Origin: Candidatus Brachybacterium merdigallinarum
Lineage (GTDB): Bacteria; Actinomycetota; Actinomycetes; Actinomycetales; Dermabacteraceae
DNA length: 46,136 nucleotides
Reading direction: 5' to 3'
Assembly (NCBI GenBank): GCA_019115335.1
Contig: DXDT01000188.1
Coordinates: 1-46,136 of the forward strand
The notes under the pieces were generated by a model. The model was not told the DNA's origin, made no database searches, and saw only the letters and a program-made list of their open reading frames with translations. The number at the start of each line of letters is the position of its first letter. Position 1 is the stretch's first letter. Below are positions 31,880 through 39,766 of the stretch, one piece after another. A program made the translations under genes and the position numbers.

Positions 31880-33180
31880 CAGCCCCTCCTCCTGCGCGGT
31901 GCCGAACGCGCCACCGACAGCGACAGCAGCACCGGCGCGAGCGAGGCCGGCCCCTCCCACGCCGTCACCGGCACCCCCTGCTCGGTCAGCTCCTGCACCG
32001 TCTCCTCCCGCAGCATCCGCCGCAGCGCCCACGCCTCCGGCCAGAACCGATCCGGACCGGAGCCGCCGTCGCGCACCGGCGAGCCACGCAGCATCGAGAG
32101 ATCCCCGATGCTCGGCGGCAGCGTGTCCACCACGATCACATCGGCCCCCTGCACGCGCAGCAGTCCGATCTGCTCGATCGCCAGCTCGCTGAGCAGAGGC
32201 GAGCACACCACCACCAGCGTGCCCGGCCGGACCGTGCGCAGCGTGCGCGCCGGCCGCAGCTGCCCGTCGGCCCGTCGTGCCCGGGACAGCACCTCGGTGA
32301 GCACCCGCAGCTGACGGGGCCCGGTCCCGGCGCGCACCGGACCGATCAGCGAGCCCAGATCGAACACCGCCACCCGGTCCCCGGCGATCAGATAGTGCCG
32401 AGCGATCGCCGCGGTGGCCCGGATCGTCATGTCCAGACTGCTGGGGGCGTCCTCCGCTGCCCACGGCGCCGGCGGCACATCGGTGAGCGTGTCGGTCACC
32501 AGCAGCACATCCGTGTCCTGCTCGGTGAACGTCGCATTCGTGTGCAGCGTCCCGGTACGGCTGGTCACGCGCCAGTTGATCCGATGCAGCCGGTCCCCGG
32601 GACGGAACTCCCGCACCTCCGACAGCGCCGTGCCCTCACCCCGCCGGCGCGAGAGATGCATCCCGCTGACCCCGATCGGCGTCGGCACCTCCGTCGGGGC
32701 GTCCAGCACCGGGGCCGACGGCACCACCTGCACCGTCACCGGCTCCAGACGGTGCTGCCTGCGGTGCGCACCGAGCGGATCGGCGACCACCGTGTGCACC
32801 GGACCGACCTTCACCATCCCCCAGCGCGTCGCGGTCACCCGCAGCGGGACCTCGTGCCGCGCCGTCGCGGAGCCGAAACGGGGGAACAGGTCGGCGTGCG
32901 CGGTCAGCGGCACGCTCACGCTCAGCAGCAGGTCCGGCGAGGCGGTGACGGTGATCGCGGTGCTCCCGCCCTCCTCGATCGCCCGCACGCCGCGCCGGAT
33001 CCGCGGACTGTCCGGACGGGTCGCGTCGGCGTGCAGCAGCCGCCAGCAGGCGGCCACCAGGGCCCACACGAGCAGCGGCGCGCCCAGCAGCATCAGCTCG
33101 GTCCGCCCCACCAGAACGGCGAGCAGCACGGTGCCGACACCGATGCTCACGGCGCGGACCAGTGCGGGAGTGGGACTCAC
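31879..33180 (-). CDS. DUF58 domain-containing membrane protein
   Basis: 433 aa. Two hydrophobic N-terminal segments (about 7-25 and 28-46) anchor a large soluble part. The DUF58 signature is VSGMHLSRRRGEGTALSEVREFRPGDRLHRINWRVTSRTGTLHTNAT (about 192-238, given in pieces), followed by a von Willebrand-like fold with VLLVTDT and IVVDTLP. DUF58 proteins are regularly encoded beside MoxR ATPases and are thought to be their clients or partners. The GTG at 33180 overlaps the MoxR stop (GTGA) and the end overlaps the next start, so the three genes are co-translated. Confidence 0.9.
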   Translation of the reverse strand: MSPTPALVRAVSIGVGTVLLAVLVGRTELMLLGAPLLVWALVAACWRLLHADATRPDSPRIRRGVRAIEEGGSTAITVTASPDLLLSVSVPLTAHADLFPRFGSATARHEVPLRVTATRWGMVKVGPVHTVVADPLGAHRRQHRLEPVTVQVVPSAPVLDAPTEVPTPIGVSGMHLSRRRGEGTALSEVREFRPGDRLHRINWRVTSRTGTLHTNATFTEQDTDVLLVTDTLTDVPPAPWAAEDAPSSLDMTIRATAAIARHYLIAGDRVAVFDLGSLIGPVRAGTGPRQLRVLTEVLSRARRADGQLRPARTLRTVRPGTLVVVCSPLLSELAIEQIGLLRVQGADVIVVDTLPPSIGDLSMLRGSPVRDGGSGPDRFWPEAWALRRMLREETVQELTEQGVPVTAWEGPASLAPVLLSLSVARSAPRRRRG

Positions 33181-34187
33181 GGGGCGGGTCGTGCGCTCGC
33201 CGCCGGGACCGGGACCTGGCCGAGCGCCCCCTCGACCACTCCGGCACCGGTCGCGTTCTGCAGCCACAGCTCGGGCTTGACCGTCACTCGGTGGTCCAGC
33301 ACCGGGTGAGCCAGCTCCTTGATGTCCTCCGGCACCACGAACCCGCGCCCCCGGATCACGGCCAGCGCACGGGCGCACAGGATCAGGGCGAGGGTGCCGC
33401 GCGGCGAGGCCCCCACCAGGGCCGACGAATGCACCCGGGTCGCCGCGACCAGCTCCACCGCGTAATGACCGATCGCCTCCTCCACGTGCACGGACTCCAC
33501 CGTCCGCTGCGCGGCGAGCAGGCCCTCCCCGTCCAGGATCTGCGGCACCGTGACTTCCTCGCGGGCACGGTCCAGGCGCCTGGCCACCACCTCCCACTCC
33601 TGCACGGGGCTCGGGTATCCGAAGGAGAGCCGCAGCAGGAAGCGATCGAGCTGCGCCTCCGGCAGCGGGTAGGTGCCCTCGTGCTCGATCGGGTTCGCGG
33701 TCGCCAGCACATGGAACGGCTGCGGCAGCGCGCGGGTGGTGCCCTCGACCGAGACCTGCCGCTCCTGCATCGCCTCCAGCAGGGCGGACTGCGTCTTGGG
33801 CGGGGTGCGGTTGATCTCGTCTGCCAGCAGCAGCCCCGTGAACACCGGGCCGGGGCGGAACACGAACTCGCCGGTGCGCTGGTCGAACACCTCCGCCCCG
33901 GTGAGGTCCGACGGCAGGAGATCAGGCGTGAACTGGGCACGGGTGAACGGCAGCCCGAGCGCCTGCGCGAAGGAGCGGGCAGCGAGGGTCTTGCCGAGGC
34001 CGGGCAGATCCTCGAGCAGCACGTGCCCGCCGGCCAGGATGCCGGCCAGGACCAGCTCCAGCTCCGGGCGCTTGCCGACCACCGCCGTCTCGACGGCGTC
34101 GAGCACCTGGCCGGTCGCCTCGGTCGCCTCGGACAGGGGCAGCGCGTGGTGGGGGGATGCGGTGGGGGAGACCGTGTGCTGGGGCAT
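33177..34187 (-). CDS. MoxR-type AAA+ ATPase
   Basis: Chaperone-like ATPase, 336 aa. Walker A is LPGLGKT at 61-67 (G-L-G-K-T), Walker B LLLADEINRTPPKTQSALLEAMQE with D123-E124, sensor-1 region HVLATANPIEHEGTYPLPEAQLDRF, and the C-terminal lid with ASPRGTLALILCARALAVIRGR. This is the typical bacterial MoxR subfamily (AAA_3 plus lid). It probably acts on the adjacent DUF58 protein. The ATG at 34187 has TAGTGT six nt upstream, so although it follows the small membrane protein gene by 41 nt, it seems to have its own leaderless promoter. Confidence 0.95.
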   Translation of the reverse strand: MPQHTVSPTASPHHALPLSEATEATGQVLDAVETAVVGKRPELELVLAGILAGGHVLLEDLPGLGKTLAARSFAQALGLPFTRAQFTPDLLPSDLTGAEVFDQRTGEFVFRPGPVFTGLLLADEINRTPPKTQSALLEAMQERQVSVEGTTRALPQPFHVLATANPIEHEGTYPLPEAQLDRFLLRLSFGYPSPVQEWEVVARRLDRAREEVTVPQILDGEGLLAAQRTVESVHVEEAIGHYAVELVAATRVHSSALVGASPRGTLALILCARALAVIRGRGFVVPEDIKELAHPVLDHRVTVKPELWLQNATGAGVVEGALGQVPVPAASARPAP

Positions 34188-34193
34188 GAGCCG

Positions 34194-34199
34194 ACACTA
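34194..34199 (-). promoter_or_regulatory. Putative leaderless -10 box, moxR gene
   Basis: TAGTGT on the minus strand ends six nt before ATG 34187. Confidence 0.5.
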
Positions 34200-34228
34200 C
34201 GTGAGACCTGCCCCACAGCGGGCGGACC

Positions 34229-34732
34229 TCAGCGCTCGGGCGTCGCCAGCTCGTGCAGGATGCGATGCAGGAAGCGGCGATCCACCGGTCGCGGTGCATC
34301 GTGCACCTTCGGATCCCGGGAGTGCCCGATCAGGTCCTGCAGGGCAGGGCTGAGGGGCGGCGTGCCCTGCGGCCCGGCACGGTGCTCGCGCTGGTCGGCG
34401 AGCCGGCCCAGCAGCTGACCGAGGGCTCGGGTGCTGGTCCGGCGCCGAGGCTGAGCCCCGTACAGCGTGTCCTCGATCCGGCGCACCGCGGGATCCTGGG
34501 CATGGGGCAGGGCGTAGCCGGGGTCCAGGTTCAGCTCGGGCGACTCCAGGGGGATCGCGACCTCGGCCCCGGCACCGACGATCCACCACAGAGCGCCGCC
34601 CGCCAGCGCGACCGCGAGCGGCACCGGGAGCGCGAGGTGCATGCCGATCAGCCGCAGCGCGATCACCAGCAGCAGCACCGCCGCGACGGCGAGGAGCAGC
34701 CGCGGGACCAGTCCGCGCAGGATCCGGGTCAC
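34229..34732 (-). CDS. Small membrane protein in the MoxR cluster
   Basis: 167 aa. Two hydrophobic segments at about 7-28 and 33-53 are followed by a soluble C-terminal part of about 110 residues, rich in Arg, Pro, His and Gln, with no recognised domain. The GTG at 34732 overlaps the stop of the DUF4129 gene (GTGA), so it is translated together with it. It occupies the position where related clusters carry an extra membrane protein between DUF4129 and MoxR. Function unknown. Confidence 0.8.
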   Translation of the reverse strand: MTRILRGLVPRLLLAVAAVLLLVIALRLIGMHLALPVPLAVALAGGALWWIVGAGAEVAIPLESPELNLDPGYALPHAQDPAVRRIEDTLYGAQPRRRTSTRALGQLLGRLADQREHRAGPQGTPPLSPALQDLIGHSRDPKVHDAPRPVDRRFLHRILHELATPER

Positions 34733-35502
34733 GACGACGACCTCCCCGGCTGCGGGGCGGGCTCCGCCGGCTGGTCGAGCTGCGCCTGCTGATCGGGTTG
34801 CGCCGGCTGGTCGAGCTGCGCCATCAGGGCGTCCAGCAGCGCGATCGCCTCGCGGCGGTCGTGATCGGTCAGCGGCGCATCGTCGAACAGCGCCCGCTGG
34901 TAGAGCTCGGCGAGCCGTCGTACGGCGGAGACGTCCAGGGCATGCGCGCCCAGCACCGCGGAGACGAACTCGAAGGTGGTCTGGGAGGAGCCGCGCTGCA
35001 GTCCGGCCTCCGCGATCGACTCCTCGAGGGTGAGCCAGACGGCGATCACGGCGCCCTGCGCCTCCACGATCGTGTCCAGCCTCCGGCGCGCCATGTCCAG
35101 GGCCGCGCGGGCCTGCTCCTCGCTGAGCTCCTCGTCGCCGACCAGCTCCTCGGCCTCCGAGGCCGCGGTGCTCGGCAGGGCGCGGGCTCGCTGGAGGATC
35201 CGCACCACCAGCCATCCGATCCCCACCGCCGCCACGACGGCCAGCAGGATCAGCAGCCAGCGCAGCAGCGAGCCGTCCCCACCGGCCGACGGCGGGGGCT
35301 GCCACTGCTCCAGCGGATCATCGGTCGGACCGACCTCGATGGTCGGCGGGGGGACGGGATCCTCCTGCGGCGTGGCAGGGGCCGGGGGATCGAAGGTCAC
35401 CAGGGTGCCGCGCTCCGCCCCGGCCCCGAGCACCGCGAGGGCCAGGCACAGAGCGCTGAGCACGATCAGACCCAGCGCGGACAGCCGCGCACGGGAGGTC
35501 AT
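34729..35502 (-). CDS. DUF4129 membrane protein
   Basis: 257 aa. A signal-like hydrophobic segment at about 8-29, an external Pro-rich loop (about 30-78), a second transmembrane helix at about 80-104 (LLRWLLILLAVVAAVGIGWL) and a cytoplasmic DUF4129 domain: ARAALDMARRRLDTIVEAQGAVIAVWLTLEESI, FEFVSAVLG and VSAVRRLAELYQRALF. DUF4129 domains commonly occur in MoxR-DUF58-transglutaminase clusters. The C-terminus is a Gln/Pro/Asp repeat-like tail (LDQPAQPDQQAQLDQPAEPAPQ). The ATG overlaps the methyltransferase stop by four nt (ATGA). Confidence 0.87.
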   Translation of the reverse strand: MTSRARLSALGLIVLSALCLALAVLGAGAERGTLVTFDPPAPATPQEDPVPPPTIEVGPTDDPLEQWQPPPSAGGDGSLLRWLLILLAVVAAVGIGWLVVRILQRARALPSTAASEAEELVGDEELSEEQARAALDMARRRLDTIVEAQGAVIAVWLTLEESIAEAGLQRGSSQTTFEFVSAVLGAHALDVSAVRRLAELYQRALFDDAPLTDHDRREAIALLDALMAQLDQPAQPDQQAQLDQPAEPAPQPGRSSS

Positions 35503-36788
35503 GAATCGGTGCCTGCCGCATGATCCTCCCGGTGCGGGGAGGCGACGATGACGGACTGCTCCCCGGCGATGCGGGTGAGGATCAGGGTGGCGGACTCGTC
35601 CCCGAAGCGTCGGGGTCGCAGGGAGCGACGCAGCTCGTCCGGCTCCACCGCCGTGCCCCGCTTCTTGATCTCCAGCACCCCCAGCCGATGCTCGCGCAGG
35701 TACGCGGTCAGGCGCTTCATCCCGAAGGGCATCACATCGCGCACCGTGAATCCGCGGGCGAACGGCGTGCTGGTCCGACGGTCCGAGGTCAGGTACGCGA
35801 TGGTGGGATCCAGGGTGCGGGCCTCGAGGGACCGGGCCAGGTGCCCGATCAGGCCGGCGCGGATCACGGCGCCGTCCGGTTCGTACAGATGATCCCCGAG
35901 GGCGCCCGGCTCGGGGTCGGGGACCGGTTCCTCCCCACCGGTCAGCTGGTGAGCGCCCGCGCGGTCGATCACCAGGGCCGAGGAGCTCACTCCCGGCTGG
36001 GCGAGCGGCCCGCACCACAGGGTCGCCTCCAGCACCTGGCCGTGGAAGGACAGCCACTGCACCTCGGCCTGCGCGGGCAGGGCGGAACGGTCGATGCCCG
36101 GTCCGAGCTTCGCTCCCAGCGGTCCGAGCCGATCCGGGTCACCGGGCAGGTCGTAGCCACCGAGCCGACGTGCCATCTCCAGCACCGCGGAGAGCGGCGG
36201 CTCGTACTCCTCCGGATCGTGCACGCGGCGGGAGCGGCCGTGCGTGGTCCGACGGGCCGGGTCCAGCCAGATCCCCTCCGTGAGCGTCGGATCGTGGTCC
36301 TCGGCGCTGCCGAGCCGGACCGCCACCGTCGGGAAGGGGCGCAGGTTCACGGTTGCGACGGCCACGGTCACCGGGTCCCGGTCCACCGCGAGGACCTCGA
36401 GATCCAGGCCCGCCATGGCCATCGCGTCCCCGCCGATGCCGCAGCCCAGATCCGCGACCGAGCTGATGCCGGCCCGCTGGTAGCGACGAGCGTGCAGAGC
36501 GGCGACGGGCAGCCGGGTCGCCTGCTCCAGACCGTGCGGGGTCAGCAGCATCCCGGCGGCGAACTCCCCGAACTTGTCGGCGGCGCGGGCGCGGAGGCGC
36601 GACTGGGTCATCACCGCGGAGACCAGCTCGGGGGAGTGCCCGGCGGCGCGCAGGGCCGATCCGCGCTGCAGCGCCTCCTGCTCGCGGTAGGGCGGCTGCG
36701 CGTTCAGCAGCGCGAACCCGGCAGGATGCAGGACCGGTTCGACGGCGGCGAGAGCGGCATCGGCATCATCGCTGCGGGGGGAAGGCAT
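35499..36788 (-). CDS. Class I SAM-dependent methyltransferase with THUMP-like domain
   Basis: 429 aa. An N-terminal helical part (about 1-100) is followed by a Rossmann-type methyltransferase core with motif I SVADLGCGIGGDAMAMAG (about 110-127), motif II VLAVDRDP and a motif IV-like GIWLDPARR, then a THUMP-like C-terminal domain (TPFARGFTVRDVMPFGMKRLTAYLREHRLGVLEIKKRGTAVEPDELRRSL in pieces, about 340-395). Proteins of this build are annotated as THUMP-like methyltransferases and are probably RNA-modifying; target unknown. The ATG at 36788 lies seven nt after TACGCT, consistent with leaderless translation. First gene of the cluster that continues into DUF4129. Confidence 0.88.
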   Translation of the reverse strand: MPSPRSDDADAALAAVEPVLHPAGFALLNAQPPYREQEALQRGSALRAAGHSPELVSAVMTQSRLRARAADKFGEFAAGMLLTPHGLEQATRLPVAALHARRYQRAGISSVADLGCGIGGDAMAMAGLDLEVLAVDRDPVTVAVATVNLRPFPTVAVRLGSAEDHDPTLTEGIWLDPARRTTHGRSRRVHDPEEYEPPLSAVLEMARRLGGYDLPGDPDRLGPLGAKLGPGIDRSALPAQAEVQWLSFHGQVLEATLWCGPLAQPGVSSSALVIDRAGAHQLTGGEEPVPDPEPGALGDHLYEPDGAVIRAGLIGHLARSLEARTLDPTIAYLTSDRRTSTPFARGFTVRDVMPFGMKRLTAYLREHRLGVLEIKKRGTAVEPDELRRSLRPRRFGDESATLILTRIAGEQSVIVASPHREDHAAGTDS

Positions 36789-36795
36789 ACCGGCG

Positions 36796-36801
36796 AGCGT
36801 A
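36796..36801 (-). promoter_or_regulatory. Putative leaderless -10 box, THUMP-like methyltransferase gene
   Basis: TACGCT on the minus strand ends seven nt before ATG 36788. Confidence 0.5.
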
Positions 36802-36815
36802 CCCGCCGGACGGCA

Positions 36816-37802
36816 TCAGGCGCGGGCGTCGAGGATCAGCTTGCCGCGGGTGTGGCCCTCCTCGAGCAGGCGATGGGCCCGCGCGATCTCCCCGAGCGGC
36901 AGCACCTGCGAGGCCTCGAGCGGGTAGCGGCCCGAGCGCATGCCCTGGACCAGGTGATCGAGCCGGTTCCGGCCCGCCACGATCCGGGGGATCACTGCGG
37001 TGATGCCACGCTCCTGCGCCGGGCTGAGGTCCGCGAGCGAGGGCAGAGGGATGATCCGCCCGCCCTCGGCCACATGGTCCAGGCTGGGCACGAAGGTCGA
37101 GAAGTAGTGGGTGTCCAGGATGACGTCCACCCCGCGACCGTCGGTCGCCTCGCGGATGACCTGCTGCCAGTCCTCCTGGTCGTAGGCGATCGCCGTGGCG
37201 CCGAGCTCCTCGATCCGGGTGGAGTTGCGGGCCCGGCCCGTGGCCCAGACACGGGCGGCCCCGGCCTCGAGGGCCATCGGGATCAGCAGCTGCCCCACCC
37301 CGCCGCTGCCTCCGTGGACGAGCACCGTCTGCCCCTCGGAGACCTCCGCGGCGTCCTGGATGGTCGCGATCGCGGTGAGCCCCGCGAGGGCGAGCCCGGC
37401 CCAGGCGGGCAGGGCCTCCGCCGTGACGTCGTCGGGGATCGGGGCGACGTCCTCTGCGCTGAGCGTGATCAGCTCGGCGGCGGTGCCCCGGCGATCCGTG
37501 GGCCCCCGCATCCCGAACACGCGGGTGCCGGGGGTCAGGCCGCGCGAGCCGAGCTCGGCCTCGTCGAGGTCGGCGCCGGCGCCGCGCACCACCCCGGCCA
37601 TCTCCCGGCCGGTCCCGGCGGGCAGCTGCAGGTCCTTCGCCATCCCGGAGGAGCCGTCGCGGATCTTGTAGTCCAGTGGGTTCAGGCCCACGTGGGTGAC
37701 CTCCACCAGCACCTCCCCGGGCCCGGGCTCCGGCTCGGGCGAGTCGGTGTGGAGGGTCAGCACCTCGGGACCGCCGAAGCGATCGAACAGAATCTCGCGC
37801 AT
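36816..37802 (-). CDS. NADPH:quinone oxidoreductase-like, zinc-independent alcohol dehydrogenase family
   Basis: 328 aa medium-chain dehydrogenase/reductase. GroES-like N-terminal domain with FGGPEVLTL, VGLNPLDYKIRDG and PAGTGREMAGVV, then the nucleotide-binding domain with VLVHGGSGGVGQLLIPMALEAGA (AxxGxxG-type motif, about 174-195) and a short WATGRARNSTRIEELGA strand where the Arg would select NADPH. No zinc-binding Cys set. C-terminal LGEIARAHRLLEEGHTRGKLIL is the usual ending. Likely reduces quinones or enones in the cytosol. The ATG at 37802 is chosen over an upstream in-frame GTG because CAGAAT lies six nt before it and conserved sequence begins there. Confidence 0.92.
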   Translation of the reverse strand: MREILFDRFGGPEVLTLHTDSPEPEPGPGEVLVEVTHVGLNPLDYKIRDGSSGMAKDLQLPAGTGREMAGVVRGAGADLDEAELGSRGLTPGTRVFGMRGPTDRRGTAAELITLSAEDVAPIPDDVTAEALPAWAGLALAGLTAIATIQDAAEVSEGQTVLVHGGSGGVGQLLIPMALEAGAARVWATGRARNSTRIEELGATAIAYDQEDWQQVIREATDGRGVDVILDTHYFSTFVPSLDHVAEGGRIIPLPSLADLSPAQERGITAVIPRIVAGRNRLDHLVQGMRSGRYPLEASQVLPLGEIARAHRLLEEGHTRGKLILDARA

Positions 37803-37808
37803 GGATCC

Positions 37809-37814
37809 ATTCTG
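37809..37814 (-). promoter_or_regulatory. Putative leaderless -10 box, quinone oxidoreductase gene
   Basis: CAGAAT on the minus strand ends six nt before ATG 37802. Confidence 0.4.
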
Positions 37815-37985
37815 CACCCGCTCGCCCCGGAACGGGGTGTCCACCTGTCTGCCGCCGGGATGTCCGCTCTCGGGCGGGGACGCGCCGGGGCAGGGGGCGC
37901 TCGAGCGTCATGGCAGGATCGTTGACGGAGTCCTCGAGGGACATCGAGGCAGGGGACACCGGGACTGGACCGGTCTGGACAGGCC

Positions 37986-38030
37986 CCGAGACAGGACCCC
38001 CCGAGACAGGACCCACCGAGACAGGAGCCG
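37986..38030 (+). repeat. Three 15-bp tandem repeats just upstream of moeA
   Basis: Units 37986-38000, 38001-38015 and 38016-38030 share CCGAGACAGGA and differ in the last four bases. The third unit supplies the AGGAG ribosome-binding site (38023-38027) of moeA. More diverged copies may extend upstream to about 37958. The repeat is in frame with moeA and would encode PETGP-type units if translation began at ATG 37910. Confidence 0.75.
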
Positions 38031-38035
38031 GAGCG

Positions 38036-39316
38036 ATGGGCGTCCACGAGATGACGGCCTGGCAGTGGCGGGCCGAGCTGCGGGCCGAGCTGGCGCCGGC
38101 CCTGGCCCGTCGCCGCGCCCGCGACGGAGCGATCCAGGAGCTGCCTCCGGATGCTGCCCTGGGACGACACCTCGCGGCTGCGGTGGAAGCACCCGAGGAC
38201 CAGCCCGCCGTGCCGGTCTCCGCGATGGACGGCTTCGCGGTGCGCGCCGCTGATCTCTCCGCCGACGCCCCGGTCGAGCTCGTGGTCCGCGGAGAGCTGG
38301 CGGCCGCTCCGCAGCTCGGCCCGGCCCCGACCGTCGGCCCGGGGGAGGCGCTGCGGATCATGACCGGTGCCCCGGTGCCACCCAGCACGGACACCGTGGT
38401 CGAGGTCGAGCGCACCGATGTCGATCCCCACGGCGCACTGCCCTCCCGCATCCGGATCCGACCTGACGGCTCGGTGCGGCCCGGCCGGCATGTGCGGGGG
38501 ATCGGGGAGGAGATCGCCCGCGGCGACCTGCTCGCCGAGACCGGGGACCGGATCGGACCCGGCCTGATCGCTCTGGCGGCGACGCTCGGGATCCGCACCC
38601 TGCCGCTCGCGCGCCCGCCGCAGATCGCGGTCGTCGTCACCGGTGACGAAGTGGTCGACACGCGCAGTGGACCGGTGCAGGACATCGCCCCGGGGGCGGT
38701 GCGGGACTCCAACGGGACGATGCTCGCCGCCGCGATCACCGTGACCGGTGGCCGGGCCGAGCTGCGCACCACCGACGACGATCCGGCGCGGCTGCGGACC
38801 CTGCTCGACACCCTCGCCGAGGGGTCGGACCTGGTGCTGACCACCGGCGGAGTGGGCCACGGCGCCTTCGACGTGGTCAAGGCCGCGCTCGGTGATCGCG
38901 GTGCCGGCCTCTCCCGGTTCGAGCACCTGCGCCTGCGGCCCGGCGGCCCCCAGGGGTATGGGATGCACCCGAGCGGGACCCCGATGATCCACCTGCCCGG
39001 CACCCCCGTGGGGGCCCTGGTCGGCTTCCATCTGTTCGTCGCGCCGCTGCTGGGCCACGGGCGGATCGAGCGCGCCCGCTGGGATCAGGCCGGGGGAGCG
39101 GAGCCCCGCCCGAGTGGGCGGAGGGCCTGGTCGGGCCTGCAGGTGCTGCCGGGCCGACGGATCGAGGCCGCGCGTGGGCCGTCCCAGCCGCAGGTCGAGG
39201 TGGTGCCCGGGCGGCGCCTGGCCCCGTTCGGGCGCGCCGACTGCCTGCTGCTGCACGAGGAGGATGCAGCCTCGACCGACCGTTCCTGGGTGCCGGTCAT
39301 CGACCTGCGGGCCTGA
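38036..39316 (+). CDS. moeA: Molybdopterin molybdenumtransferase
   Basis: Inserts molybdate into adenylylated molybdopterin, the last step of molybdenum cofactor synthesis. 426 aa, usual length. Motifs: VPVSAMDGFAVRA, EALRIMTGAPVPPSTDTVVEVE, RHVRGIGEEIARGDLLAETG, PQIAVVVTGDEVV, VRDSNGTML, DLVLTTGGVGHGAFDVVK (usual form TTGGVSVGxxD) and the domain IV region IHLPGTPVGALVGFHLF. The start ATG 38036 has AGGAG eight nt upstream. An in-frame ATG at 37910 would add 42 residues of low-complexity PETG-type sequence and is less likely. A MoeB/ThiF-type gene begins 6.3 kb downstream, past the peptide transporter. Confidence 0.93.
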   Translation: MGVHEMTAWQWRAELRAELAPALARRRARDGAIQELPPDAALGRHLAAAVEAPEDQPAVPVSAMDGFAVRAADLSADAPVELVVRGELAAAPQLGPAPTVGPGEALRIMTGAPVPPSTDTVVEVERTDVDPHGALPSRIRIRPDGSVRPGRHVRGIGEEIARGDLLAETGDRIGPGLIALAATLGIRTLPLARPPQIAVVVTGDEVVDTRSGPVQDIAPGAVRDSNGTMLAAAITVTGGRAELRTTDDDPARLRTLLDTLAEGSDLVLTTGGVGHGAFDVVKAALGDRGAGLSRFEHLRLRPGGPQGYGMHPSGTPMIHLPGTPVGALVGFHLFVAPLLGHGRIERARWDQAGGAEPRPSGRRAWSGLQVLPGRRIEAARGPSQPQVEVVPGRRLAPFGRADCLLLHEEDAASTDRSWVPVIDLRA

Positions 39317-39329
39317 GCCAGCTCACCGA

Positions 39330-39629
39330 TCAGCCCTTCAGGGAGCGGTCCAGGTTCGCCCTCGTCGCGTCCCGCTGCTGGGCGCGCTCGTGACGGCGGG
39401 CCAGGGCGCGGCGGGACCAGATCGTGATGGTGCGGACCGAGATGCCCAGCGCGTACCCCAGCGACAGCGCTGCGAGCCAGGCGCTGTAGTACCAGCCGGC
39501 GGCGATCACCAGCGGGATCGTCGCCAGCGCCGCGATCCAGGTGCCGATCCTGGCGCGCTCCAGCAGATCGCACAGGGCAAGGGCGATCGCCACGCCGAGC
39601 GCGAGGACGATACAGTGCACGATGGTCAC
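39330..39629 (-). CDS. Small three-helix membrane protein (99 aa)
   Basis: Hydrophobic segments at about 3-22, 29-48 and 50-68 are followed by a basic, Arg/Gln-rich cytoplasmic tail (RRALARRHERAQQRDATRAN). No recognised family. The GTG at 39629 lies six nt after TATGCT and has no Shine-Dalgarno sequence, consistent with leaderless expression. The gene is convergent with moeA, with 13 nt between the stop codons. Confidence 0.7.
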   Translation of the reverse strand: MTIVHCIVLALGVAIALALCDLLERARIGTWIAALATIPLVIAAGWYYSAWLAALSLGYALGISVRTITIWSRRALARRHERAQQRDATRANLDRSLKG

Positions 39630-39635
39630 GATTCG

Positions 39636-39641
39636 AGCATA
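39636..39641 (-). promoter_or_regulatory. Putative leaderless -10 box, small membrane protein gene
   Basis: TATGCT on the minus strand ends six nt before GTG 39629. Confidence 0.5.
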
Positions 39642-39766
39642 TCCTCATGCCTGAACGTGCGATCCGCACCTGTTTACGGCACAGTAGCCCGATGCAGGAC
39701 CGCCGAAGACGTCGGCAGCAGGGAAAGGACACCGCCTCATGCAGGACCGCGTGACGAGGAGCCGTC

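Noticed and set aside
37910-38035. MoeA start at ATG 37910
   Set aside because: Adds a 42-residue low-complexity PETG-like segment, lacks a ribosome site or -10 box at the usual distance, while ATG 38036 has AGGAG.
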